Below the pieces are notes generated by a model. The model did no database searches and was not told the DNA's origin. It saw only the letters and a list, made by a program, of their open reading frames with translations. A DNA stretch of 64,000 nt, taken from contig DLPV01000016.1 in NCBI GenBank assembly GCA_002477465.1, positions 23,669 through 87,668 of the forward strand, given 5' to 3'. The stretch is from Gammaproteobacteria bacterium UBA7449 (GTDB lineage Bacteria; Pseudomonadota; Gammaproteobacteria; Pseudomonadales; Pseudohongiellaceae). Of the stretch, positions 55,687 to 64,000 are shown piece after piece; the stretch's first letter is position 1, and every line of letters begins with the position of its first letter. The translations under genes and the position numbers were made by a program.

Positions 55687-56916
55687 CTAGCCGTCAACCG
55701 CGTCTCTGAATCTTTGCGCGCCTATAGGGCAACCGCTTATCCGCTGCAGCGCCAGCTTGTCACAGCCATTGAAGCTGGCGAAGCGCCGCAGTTCGGGCAA
55801 GAAGCTGCGGTAGAAGCTCTCCCTTTCCCCCGACTGATCGTCCAACTGCAGGTGCAGAAGTTGCAGGGTGCCACTGGCGCGATCGGCCTTGGCGTCGAGT
55901 CTGCCAACCAGGCGATTACGAAACAGCAGCGGCAGGCAGAGGTAGCCGAATTTCCTGTTTTCTTTGCGAACATAGCATTCGATCTGGTAGTCAAAATCAA
56001 ACAGTTCCAGGGTGCGCCGACGCTGAATGATTGCATTATCAAACGGAGACAGGATTCGAAATCCGGCCCGAGGCAAGGGTTGATCCGCCAACTCCAGCAG
56101 ATCTGGTTGGCAGTAGTAGAGACTGTCACTCACCATGATAGGCATCACCTCACCCGCTTCCGCCAATTCTTGCAGCGCCTGCTTTACCTTAGCGCCCATG
56201 CCCTTGCGCAGATAAGCGATTTCCTTGGCAGTGCCAAAGCCATGGGCCTGCAGATGGCTGTCAATCAAATAACGCGCAAACTCTGACGAGTCGGGCGTGG
56301 ATGTATCCACCCAGTCCGGCAACACCCTTTCGCGCAGGTCGTAGACTTTTTGAAAGCCGCGGCGAAAGGGAATCATCAACTCCCCTTCCATAAACAGCTG
56401 CTCCAGGGCTCGCTTTGACGGCGAACGCGACCACATTGTCTTTTGTTGTGGTTTGTCCTGGAAATCCTTTGAGCTCAATGGGCCTTCATTTCGTATCCGC
56501 GCTAGTACTTTCGTGGTTTCCTTCTTATCTTTTTTGTTCCAGTGCACCTCTCCTGCAGCGATGCGCTGCATCAGCGGCAAGGCGTAGCGATAATTCACCA
56601 TTGGCAACAGCGCCAGGGCATGGGACCAATGCTCAAACAATTCGCCCTCCAGCTGCAGCTTTTCGATATGGCTAGGTCGAAATGCTGGAAGGCGATTCCA
56701 CAAAGTATGCTCATGGGCGCGGGCGACGACGGTGAGGGTATCCAACTGCACATAGCCGAGCTGTTTGATGGCCGCGAGGGTTGCAGATGGCCCGCGTCCA
56801 AAACCACCTCGGGTTAACAATGACTGCCTGTGCAGACAAAGCTTGCGGGCATCTTTAATGTCTATGTGGGTGGGATTCAACAGAAGCGCCTCAAAAACCA
56901 GCAAGGAGTCGCACAC
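55687..56916 (-). CDS. YcaQ/AlkZ-like DNA glycosylase (HTH_42)
   Basis: 409 residues from a GTG start. QLGYVQLDTLTVVARAHEHTLWNR near 52-75 is the family's core and contains the QxD catalytic pair (Gln57, Asp59) of the YcaQ branch, which removes alkylated bases and unhooks DNA interstrand crosslinks. Winged-helix units follow (GYLRKG-like segment KEIAYLRKGMG) and a C-terminal strand-rich part (ILSPFDNAIIQRRRTLELFDFDY). It is a single gene between the peptidase and pho operons. AlkZ itself has QxQ, so YcaQ-like activity is favoured. Confidence 0.85.
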   Translation of the reverse strand: MCDSLLVFEALLLNPTHIDIKDARKLCLHRQSLLTRGGFGRGPSATLAAIKQLGYVQLDTLTVVARAHEHTLWNRLPAFRPSHIEKLQLEGELFEHWSHALALLPMVNYRYALPLMQRIAAGEVHWNKKDKKETTKVLARIRNEGPLSSKDFQDKPQQKTMWSRSPSKRALEQLFMEGELMIPFRRGFQKVYDLRERVLPDWVDTSTPDSSEFARYLIDSHLQAHGFGTAKEIAYLRKGMGAKVKQALQELAEAGEVMPIMVSDSLYYCQPDLLELADQPLPRAGFRILSPFDNAIIQRRRTLELFDFDYQIECYVRKENRKFGYLCLPLLFRNRLVGRLDAKADRASGTLQLLHLQLDDQSGERESFYRSFLPELRRFASFNGCDKLALQRISGCPIGAQRFRDAVDG

Positions 56917-56974
56917 AGATTAGCGCGATAGGCACTTCGAGCAAAAGTAAAATTGATTCTTGAACCGAGCGCGC

Positions 56975-57694
56975 TCAGGAATTGATCTTGGCGGCCATCT
57001 TCTTGGCACTGAGATGACGCACATCGGTACCCGCTACCATGTAAATCACATGCTCACAGATGTTCTTGGCATGATCGCCAATCCGTTCCATGGCACGCAA
57101 TGCCCAAAGCACATCCAACACCTGACTGATGGTTGTAGGATCTTCCATCATATGGGTCACCATGGAACGCATGGCGATGGCGTATTCCGCATCGACATTC
57201 TTGTCTTCGTGTGCCACTTGTATAGCCGCTTCGGCGTCATAGCGTGCAAACGCATCCAGCGCCATGTTCACCATACGCTGAACCTTGTCACCAAGACTAC
57301 GAAAGTCCACCACGCCGTCAGGAAACTCGCGATGCTCGCTCATCTTGATTGCGGCCTTGGCAATCTTGGAAGACTCATCACCAATTCTTTCCAGGTCGCG
57401 GATTGCCTTGATGATTGCCAACACCAGACGCAAGTCGCGGGCGGCAGGTTGGCGACGGGCGATGATGAGATTGCATTCCTCGTCAATCTTCATTTCCATA
57501 CCGTCCAGTACGTCATCTTTGCCAATTACCCTGGTGCCGAGACTGCTGTCGGCCTCAATCACGGCAGTAAGGGAATCGGCAAATTGCTTTTCAACCAACC
57601 CGCCCATTTCCAGCATATGCTTCTTCGCCTCTTCAAGATCGGCGTTAAACTGCTGCGAAATATGATGGCCGTGGTTGCCGTCGTTGCTGGTCAT
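56975..57694 (-). CDS. phoU: Phosphate signalling protein PhoU
   Basis: 239 residues, helical, with the two PhoU repeats (conserved E-RIGD segments: DLERIGDESSKIAK and AMERIGDHAKNICE). It links the PstSCAB transporter to PhoR and dampens phosphate uptake. It is the last gene of the pst operon, 157 bases after pstB. Confidence 0.95.
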   Translation of the reverse strand: MTSNDGNHGHHISQQFNADLEEAKKHMLEMGGLVEKQFADSLTAVIEADSSLGTRVIGKDDVLDGMEMKIDEECNLIIARRQPAARDLRLVLAIIKAIRDLERIGDESSKIAKAAIKMSEHREFPDGVVDFRSLGDKVQRMVNMALDAFARYDAEAAIQVAHEDKNVDAEYAIAMRSMVTHMMEDPTTISQVLDVLWALRAMERIGDHAKNICEHVIYMVAGTDVRHLSAKKMAAKINS

Positions 57695-57851
57695 GGTATT
57701 AACTGGTCACTAATCACTGTGTGGTTTTGCGTTTTTCGACGAACGAAGTTGGATTGAGGTTTTGTTGCGAAAACGAGATTGTATGACATAAATGCTACAT
57801 TTTCATGTCAACACAAATCACCGCCTCGCGCAGTGGTTTCCAAGGCTTGCC

Positions 57852-58679
57852 CTAACCATAACGCCCGGTGATATAGTCTTCAGTCTGCTTTTCAGATGGA
57901 TTGGTAAACAACACGTCGGTACTGGCAAATTCGATCATGTTTCCCATATCCATGAATGCCGCGTGGTCAGACACCCGGGCGGCCTGCTGCATGTTGTGGG
58001 TTACGATCAGAATTGTGAAAGTGGATCGCAGTTCGTTGATCAATTCTTCGATTTTCAGCGTAGAAATGGGGTCCAATGAAGAAGCCGGTTCGTCCAGCAA
58101 CAGGACTTCGGGTTCTACTGCGATGGTACGCGCGATCACCAGTCGCTGCTGCTGACCACCTGACAGTTCGAGGGCGTTGTCTTCCAAACGGTCTCTAACC
58201 TCATCCCAAAGGGCGGCGGAGCGCAGCGCGTTCTCAACCACTTCATCCAGAATCCGCCGGGATTTTATCCCCTGGATACGCAATCCATAAGCGACATTCT
58301 CATAGACAGACTTGGGAAACGGATTCGGCTTCTGAAACACCATCCCAACGCGTCGCCTGAGGTCTGCGATATCGGTCTTCTTGTCATAGATATTGACGCC
58401 ATCGATGTTGATCTTGCCCTTTATGCGGCACTCATCGATCAAATCATTCATGCGGTTGAAACAGCGCAACAGGCTAGATTTACCGCAGCCACTAGGGCCG
58501 ATGAAAGCTGTCACCTGATTGCGCGGTATCGCGAGGGTAATGTCTTTCAGCGCATGGGTGTCCTTGGCGTAGTAGAGATTCAGTTTCTTGATATCGATGC
58601 AAATCTCAGATTTGACTTTGGCTTCGCCATCTGCTCCCGCAGGAGTCTGTGGCTGGTTTGTGCTTTGTGAATCTTCCAT
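57852..58679 (-). CDS. pstB: Phosphate ABC transporter ATP-binding protein PstB
   Basis: 275 residues. Walker [10 protein letters not shown] is at 61-69, the signature LSGGQQQR and Walker [13 protein letters not shown] follow, and [18 protein letters not shown] is the PstB-specific Q-loop region. The N-terminal 25 residues are polar and unconserved. It starts 27 bases after pstA ends. Confidence 0.95.
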   Translation of the reverse strand: MEDSQSTNQPQTPAGADGEAKVKSEICIDIKKLNLYYAKDTHALKDITLAIPRNQVTAFIGPSGCGKSSLLRCFNRMNDLIDECRIKGKINIDGVNIYDKKTDIADLRRRVGMVFQKPNPFPKSVYENVAYGLRIQGIKSRRILDEVVENALRSAALWDEVRDRLEDNALELSGGQQQRLVIARTIAVEPEVLLLDEPASSLDPISTLKIEELINELRSTFTILIVTHNMQQAARVSDHAAFMDMGNMIEFASTDVLFTNPSEKQTEDYITGRYG

Positions 58680-58706
58680 TATTTTCTCATTTATCCTGCC
58701 GCTGAA

Positions 58707-60392
58707 TTATACATCGAGCGCCTGATAATTTTCCCGCAACCGATTACGCAGCGCAGCAGCCGTGAGATTTAGCACCGCGATCACAATCACCAGCAACAGA
58801 GCAGTAGCAAATACCAAAGGGCGCGCCGCTTCCACATTGGGACTCTGAAAACCCACGTCGTAAATATGAAACCCAAGGTGCATGAACTGCTGATCCAGAT
58901 GCACATAGGGGTAAATACCGTTTACCGGGAGTGAAGGCGCCAGCTTCACCACACCCACGAGCATTAAAGGTGCCACTTCTCCCGCGGCCCTGGCAATAGC
59001 GAGAATCAGGCCGGTCATCATGGCTGGACTCGCCATCGGCAGCACAACGCGCCAAATAGTCTCGAATTTGGTCGCACCCAGGGCAAGCGAGCCCTCGCGA
59101 ATGCTACGGGGAATACGGGTAAGTCCTTCTTCCGTTGCGACAATCACAACCGGTACGGTAAGAAGCGCCAGGGTTAACGACGCCCACAGCAATCCAGGTG
59201 TGCCAAAAGTTGGTGCCGGCAAGGCTTCTGCATAAAATAACTGGTCAATCTCACCACCAATGAAATAAATGAAGAAGCCCAGGCCAAATACCCCGTAAAC
59301 AATGGAGGGTACACCTGCAAGATTATTCACCGCGATACGAATCAGTCGCGTCACCAGGCCCTGTTTTGCATACTCACGCAAATAGATCGCAGCAATCACA
59401 CCGAATGGCGTTACGATGATGGACATGAGCAATACCATGACAACTGTTCCAAAAATTGCTGGAAACACGCCGCCCTCGGTATTGGCCTCACGGGGCTCTG
59501 CACTCAGAAACTCCCACAGTCGAGAAAAGTACACCGCGAATTTGCCAGGCAGGCCCAGCTGGTTTGGCTGATACGCACGCACAATATCTTCCAGGGCGAT
59601 TTGAACTTCGCGGTTGTTGACTGCACGCATCAACACAGAGTCGCGACTGATTTCCGCTTTGAGTCGGTTTAGTCGCAGTTGAATAACTAACAGCCTAGAC
59701 TCCAGGGTTGCGCGGTTCTCATTAATTTCCTGCTTTAGCGTTGGGCTCATTTCATCGGCGATCACGAGAGCGCGTTCAAGCAGACGCAGCCGCTCAAGCT
59801 CACTGTTGACCCGCCCCAACTCTTGTCCCTGCAGAGAAGAAATTTCTTCCCTTAGCTCGTATGCACGGTCCAGCCTGAATTGCAGCTCAGCCCACAGCAA
59901 ACTGTCGTTTTCGGCCTGTGCCCTGCTGTTTGCTAACGTTTCACCACGCTCTAGCAAAGCAATGGGTATGCCGTAAAAATTGCCCCATTGCTGCCTCTCC
60001 AGCACGGTCAATGCGTCAGGAAATTTTTTCTCGCTGATATAATCTGTCAGCAACCAGCCGAAATCCGTGCCGGTTATTTCCCGATTGCCAAATTTCCACA
60101 GGTCGCGTTGATAGAAATTTTTAGCCGGATCCACATCGACACCGCTGTCCTGCAGTCGCTCAGCTAAAACAGTTTCTGACTCTATCAGTTCTCCGATTAC
60201 TTCGGTTGCGGGTAATCCTGGCGGCTGGTAGCGAGCCTGCATAACATCGGTCGGCCAGAAGTGGCGCAGGCCATGGAAGGCCAGCAAGCCAATCAAGCCT
60301 GCCACCATGATGATGCTTATCGCCACGGCCCCGGCGTTAAACCAGACCCAGGGTGACCCTGCTCGCAACCACTTTCTAAGTTTCTTGCTCAT
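58707..60392 (-). CDS. pstA: Phosphate ABC transporter permease PstA, long form
   Basis: 561 residues, against about 296 in E. coli. After the first helix (about 18-40) comes a roughly 260-residue periplasmic insert with a likely coiled coil (about 155-250, charged Glu/Arg/Leu heptads). The permease core follows from about 310 with the EAA-like GATKFETIWRVVLPMASPAM. Long forms of this kind are known in Pseudomonas relatives. The start overlaps the pstC stop by four bases. Confidence 0.92.
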   Translation of the reverse strand: MSKKLRKWLRAGSPWVWFNAGAVAISIIMVAGLIGLLAFHGLRHFWPTDVMQARYQPPGLPATEVIGELIESETVLAERLQDSGVDVDPAKNFYQRDLWKFGNREITGTDFGWLLTDYISEKKFPDALTVLERQQWGNFYGIPIALLERGETLANSRAQAENDSLLWAELQFRLDRAYELREEISSLQGQELGRVNSELERLRLLERALVIADEMSPTLKQEINENRATLESRLLVIQLRLNRLKAEISRDSVLMRAVNNREVQIALEDIVRAYQPNQLGLPGKFAVYFSRLWEFLSAEPREANTEGGVFPAIFGTVVMVLLMSIIVTPFGVIAAIYLREYAKQGLVTRLIRIAVNNLAGVPSIVYGVFGLGFFIYFIGGEIDQLFYAEALPAPTFGTPGLLWASLTLALLTVPVVIVATEEGLTRIPRSIREGSLALGATKFETIWRVVLPMASPAMMTGLILAIARAAGEVAPLMLVGVVKLAPSLPVNGIYPYVHLDQQFMHLGFHIYDVGFQSPNVEAARPLVFATALLLVIVIAVLNLTAAALRNRLRENYQALDV

Positions 60393-62728
60393 AACAATCT
60401 GTACCTGGTGCGGAGGCGCTGACGCACCAGCTCGGCCACAGTATTTACCACAAAGGTAAACGCAAACAGCACGAGTGCAGACAGAAACAGAATACGGTAA
60501 TGGCTGCTGCCAACCTCAGATTCGGGCACTTCCACCGCGATATTCGCCGCCAGGGTTCGCATGCCTTCAAATATATTGATATCCATAATCGGTGTATTGC
60601 CTGTAGCCATTAGCACGATCATGGTTTCCCCTACAGCACGCCCCATCCCAATCATCAAAGCACTAAAAATGCCCGGGCTCGCCATAGGCAGAACAACCTT
60701 GGCTAGGGTTTGCCAGGGAGTCGCTCCTAGGGCCAGTGAGCCATTGCTGAGCTGACGTGGAACCGTGAACACGGCATCCTCTGCGATGGAAAAAATAGTG
60801 GGGATCACCGCAAAGCCCATGGCAAAGCCTACAATCATGGCATTGCGCTGATCGTAGGCCAGTCCAAATTCATTGCTGAGCCAGGCCTGCATGTCACCAC
60901 CAAACCAAAGCATCTCGAGAGGTGGCGCAATCCACAGTGCGAACATGCCGCTCAAAATGATAACCGGCACCAGGATAGCAGCCTCCCAACCATCGGGAAT
61001 GCTGTGTCGAATTGATCTCGGCAAAAATACCCAGGCGGCACTCATGGCAATGATGGAAACAGGAAGCAGCACAATAAGTGCAAATATGCCGAGTAGATTG
61101 GTTTCGACGAACGGCGCAAGCCAAAGTCCTGCCAAGAAACCTAGGACAACTGTCGGCAGCGCCTCCATTAACTCCACCAGGGGTTTTACCTTTCGCCGCA
61201 TCGGTGGCGCCATAAAATACCCGGTGAAGATTGCACCACAGACAGCCAGCGGCGCAGCCAGCAGCATGGCGTAAAAAGCGGCTTTAAGGGTGCCAAAGGT
61301 GAGTGGCGTCAACGAATACTTCGGCTCAAAGGCATTGCCGGCTGACGAAGACTGCCAAATATAGTCTGGTTCGGCATAGTCCTCATACCAGACCCGTTCC
61401 CAGAGAGCAGACCATGAGATTTCTGGGTGCGGGCTGGAGACACTCCAGCTTGTCAGCAACCCCGAATCAGTCTCGGTCAACAACCTGTCACCACGCGGTG
61501 ACAGCGCCAGCGACCGGATCCTGATGTCATCCAGCTGTTGTTTGATCAGGGTTCGCTCTGCGGTGGTATTGAAAAGTCGCAGCACCGCTCTCTCATCAAT
61601 AGCCGCCACATTTTTTTGTCTCTGCTCTACTGTCAGCGCAGTTAGAGGAGTTCCGCTACCAGCGAAGTTCCTGACTCTACGCAGGGCCAGACCCTCCTCA
61701 CCCACCGAGAAAAACCACTGTCCGATATCGCCGTTGGCGTCGGCCACCAACAGGGATAGGCCACCCAGCAAGAATCTGGCGTCTTGGATGCTTTCGGTTT
61801 GCAGCGCGAGCCTGTCACTGGCCTGTACAGCAGCCGACCCGGAAAACACCGCATCAAGCGCGGTCGCAGAAACCATGCGCTGCGCAGAGATCGCCAATAG
61901 CCACCGCTGGTCACCATCAATCAACAGCCAGTCAGTGTCAACCAGGGCCAACTCAGAGCGGGTAAACTCGAGCTGATAGTCTGTGTCCGCACTTGGGTCG
62001 AGCAAGGCCAGCAAACTGGACTGCCGCGTGGCACGCACCAGCGACAACTCGCCACTTCCAGCGACCGCGGCAATCACTATGCTGTCATTGGCCTGCGCTA
62101 CAGCAATAGCCTGCATCGCATCCGCTGCAATGAAAACCGGCTCTCGTCCCAATGGATAATTAATGCGAGGCGTAATCTGACGCGCATTGTTCGGGCCACT
62201 AAAAGAGATTTCATAGTCTGCAGAGAACAGATGCACCGCACCGGTGTCCAGGCCCAGGGCGATGAGCCCGCTCTCCTCGGAGGCGAGCGCGAACTGCGTT
62301 ATTTGTGCGCCAGCGGGAATCGAAATCTGTTCCGAGTTAATCACAGCCCCATCCGCTAGCGAGAAGAAATCTACTCTACCCGATGAAGACAGGCGCATGC
62401 TCAATTCCGCCTGTTCTTCTAACGCAAGATATAGTGGCTCGCCGGAAGCTGCAGATGGGCTTAATTGAAAACTCGTAAGGCGTTGAATCTGCGCGGATTC
62501 AAATAAAGGCTGGACCACATAGACGAGGTAGATCAAGAGCAGTAGCAGAGTAGCAATGATGCCAATGCCCCCAAGCGAAATTGTTACGCCTGCCCCGCGA
62601 TCCAATAGCTCGCGCATTTTACGCTTGGCTCTGAGCCGGTCCGCATGGGTTGCGAATACCGACTCTACCGTCAGGGCATCACTGCTTTGTTCGATTGTGG
62701 TTTTGTCCTTATCAGGCATGGTATTCAT
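60389..62728 (-). CDS. pstC: Phosphate ABC transporter permease PstC, long form
   Basis: 779 residues, against about 319 in E. coli. One helix (about 50-72) leads into a periplasmic insert of about 390 residues with propeller-like strands (IRSLALSPRGDRLLTETDSG near its end). Then comes the permease core from about 475 with GATPWQTLAKVVLPMASPGI. The insert may gate PstS docking or sense phosphate; this is inference. It is the second gene of the operon, 48 bases after pstS. Confidence 0.92.
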   Translation of the reverse strand: MNTMPDKDKTTIEQSSDALTVESVFATHADRLRAKRKMRELLDRGAGVTISLGGIGIIATLLLLLIYLVYVVQPLFESAQIQRLTSFQLSPSAASGEPLYLALEEQAELSMRLSSSGRVDFFSLADGAVINSEQISIPAGAQITQFALASEESGLIALGLDTGAVHLFSADYEISFSGPNNARQITPRINYPLGREPVFIAADAMQAIAVAQANDSIVIAAVAGSGELSLVRATRQSSLLALLDPSADTDYQLEFTRSELALVDTDWLLIDGDQRWLLAISAQRMVSATALDAVFSGSAAVQASDRLALQTESIQDARFLLGGLSLLVADANGDIGQWFFSVGEEGLALRRVRNFAGSGTPLTALTVEQRQKNVAAIDERAVLRLFNTTAERTLIKQQLDDIRIRSLALSPRGDRLLTETDSGLLTSWSVSSPHPEISWSALWERVWYEDYAEPDYIWQSSSAGNAFEPKYSLTPLTFGTLKAAFYAMLLAAPLAVCGAIFTGYFMAPPMRRKVKPLVELMEALPTVVLGFLAGLWLAPFVETNLLGIFALIVLLPVSIIAMSAAWVFLPRSIRHSIPDGWEAAILVPVIILSGMFALWIAPPLEMLWFGGDMQAWLSNEFGLAYDQRNAMIVGFAMGFAVIPTIFSIAEDAVFTVPRQLSNGSLALGATPWQTLAKVVLPMASPGIFSALMIGMGRAVGETMIVLMATGNTPIMDINIFEGMRTLAANIAVEVPESEVGSSHYRILFLSALVLFAFTFVVNTVAELVRQRLRTRYRLL

Positions 62729-62775
62729 ATATCAGTAGGTGAGAGATTGCACAGTGGTATTCAATTGGTAGCGAA

Positions 62776-63756
62776 CTAGGAGTCCAGCCCCAGGGAGCGC
62801 CGCGCCAGCTCGACAATGTTCGCAGGCAAGGGCACGTAACCATCCCGCAGCACAACTTGCTGACCCGCCTCGGACAGTATCAGTTTTAAAAATTCTCTCT
62901 CCAGAGGCGGTAACTCACGATTGGGTTCTTTATTGATATAGATGTAGAGGAAACGCGCCAGGGGATATCTGCCAGCCACGACATTTTCCGCTGTGGCTGC
63001 CACGAATTCATCTGAGGCTCCCGCCGCGAGAGGCACCGCCCTAACACTGGACGTTCGATTACCCATCCCCGAATAGCCAATCGCATTGATTGAAGTGCCC
63101 ACTGATTGAACCACCGATGCTGAACCGGGTTGTTCATTGACGTTGTTCTTAAAGTCGCCGCTGCATAACACTTCCTCTTTAAAATAGCCGTAAGTACCAG
63201 ACACAGAATTGCGGCCGAACAACTGAATATTGCGTCTACCCCAGCTACCCGGCAAACCAAGCTGACCCCATTCAACAAACGAAGGCGTGTTGCTACAGCG
63301 CTGATTCAGTGAAAAAATTGCATCCACCGCATTCATGGACAAGCCTGCTATCGGATTGTCTTTGTGAACGAACACGGCCAGGGCATCGATTGCCACAGGC
63401 ACAGCGGTGGGTTTGTATCCGTAACGGGTCTCGAAGGCCTCGATTTCATTATCTTTTAACTCGCGCGATACCGGGCCAACATTCGCGGTGCGCTCGGTCA
63501 GCGCAGGCGGAGCAGTAGACGAGCCTGATGCCTGGATCTGAACATTCACATTCGGATAGAAGCGCTTGAACTCATCGCTCCACAGGATCATCAAGTTGGC
63601 CAGGGTGTCTGAGCCAACACTGGACAAATTGCCGGTGATACCTCTGACAGGTGTATAGCGAGGCAAGTCGGCGGACGCCTGCGCAGCGTAAGCACAGTAT
63701 CCCAGCAAGCCGGCCACAACTAAGGCCGATACACGCAAGTATCTGGATACACTCAT
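62776..63756 (-). CDS. pstS: Phosphate-binding periplasmic protein PstS
   Basis: The frame is open to 63903; the ATG at 63756 is chosen because it begins the signal peptide ([15 protein letters not shown]). About 326 residues. [22 protein letters not shown] and [15 protein letters not shown] are the three phosphate-binding loops of the PstS-like family. It hands phosphate to PstCA. It is the first gene of the pst operon. No ribosome site or Pho box stands out upstream; the ATG at 63813 is a weaker alternative start. Confidence 0.88.
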   Translation of the reverse strand: MSVSRYLRVSALVVAGLLGYCAYAAQASADLPRYTPVRGITGNLSSVGSDTLANLMILWSDEFKRFYPNVNVQIQASGSSTAPPALTERTANVGPVSRELKDNEIEAFETRYGYKPTAVPVAIDALAVFVHKDNPIAGLSMNAVDAIFSLNQRCSNTPSFVEWGQLGLPGSWGRRNIQLFGRNSVSGTYGYFKEEVLCSGDFKNNVNEQPGSASVVQSVGTSINAIGYSGMGNRTSSVRAVPLAAGASDEFVAATAENVVAGRYPLARFLYIYINKEPNRELPPLEREFLKLILSEAGQQVVLRDGYVPLPANIVELARRSLGLDS

Positions 63757-64000
63757 GAGTGGCCAGAACACATCGCTCTTGGACTTCGCTGATTTTGGGA
63801 CACAACTAAACATATTCGAGAGCTTACCATGCCAATTTTGCCATGAGATGTCATTTCGCCCGTTATCGCGGTGGCTGTAATGCGATTGGAAGCCACACGA
63901 CACGGAAAAGCGAGTTTAGCCATTTTCGCCAAATTGCGGCGATCGCTGCCAGCCAAACTGGCCAATCAAACAATTTCAGCGCCGGAGAGACCAGACAGAC

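Noticed and set aside
63757..64000. Pho box upstream of pstS
   Set aside because: Pieces such as CTGTAAT and TGTCAT exist but not as two 7-base repeats with 4-base spacing in the right orientation.

Overview
The window looks like chromosomal DNA of an aerobic, probably marine gammaproteobacterium. It carries LptF/LptG, ModE-ModB-ModC, a long-form PstS-C-A-B-PhoU operon, DUF1631, a YdiJ-like dehydrogenase and an SfcA-type malic enzyme, together with many secreted peptidases and oxidoreductases. The assignment rests on gene content alone. I saw no tRNA, rRNA, CRISPR array, insertion sequence or prophage.

Layout. 1-724: 3' end of a GntP-family permease. 856-6431 (-): ggt, a lipocalin-like protein, a YdiJ-like FAD/Fe-S dehydrogenase and a small membrane protein in one tight run, divergent from a secreted M19 dipeptidase (6644-7813); Ggt and the dipeptidase together could take glutathione to amino acids. 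7984-9137: a stub of a TbpB-like surface protein, then a nitroreductase that keeps the substrate-lid residues of iodotyrosine deiodinase. 9332-13967 (-): two paralogous secreted proteins of unknown function, a 3-hydroxyisobutyrate-dehydrogenase-like enzyme and a YtcJ-like amidohydrolase. 14085-17797: a Ser/Thr kinase, then thioesterase, formamidase-like hydrolase and kynureninase. 18043-25428: DUF1631 protein, acyltransferase, serine hydrolase, MFS and APC transporters.

25495-33723 is the most distinctive region. Three secreted proteins each combine a CxxCH heme-c motif with a PHM/DBM-like type II copper monooxygenase module. They are interleaved with a secreted partner of unknown function, a small secreted protein and a secreted protein with a Met/His-rich, copper-binding-like segment. 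Two of the monooxygenases are close tandem paralogues with every copper ligand present. The third carries a redoxin domain and has lost both CuM histidines. My inference is a periplasmic heme-wired copper monooxygenase system of unknown substrate.

34234-47702: a cupin, a YeeE/YedE sulfur transporter, modE, and a modBC operon under a perfect ModE-type palindrome but without modA; then DUF488, an S9 peptidase, a third paralogue of the unknown secreted family, a DUF1080 protein and malic enzyme. Two decay scars lie here (about 35312 and 45430-45470). In each, two opposite-strand genes have both lost their 5' ends at a shared junction, as if the DNA between divergent genes had been deleted.

47843-63756 (-): a WaaP-like kinase fused to a TIM-barrel glycosidase-like domain, lptF-lptG, an M1 peptidase overlapping a DUF6702-like gene through a shared hexamer repeat, a YcaQ-like DNA glycosylase, and pstS-pstC-pstA-pstB-phoU.
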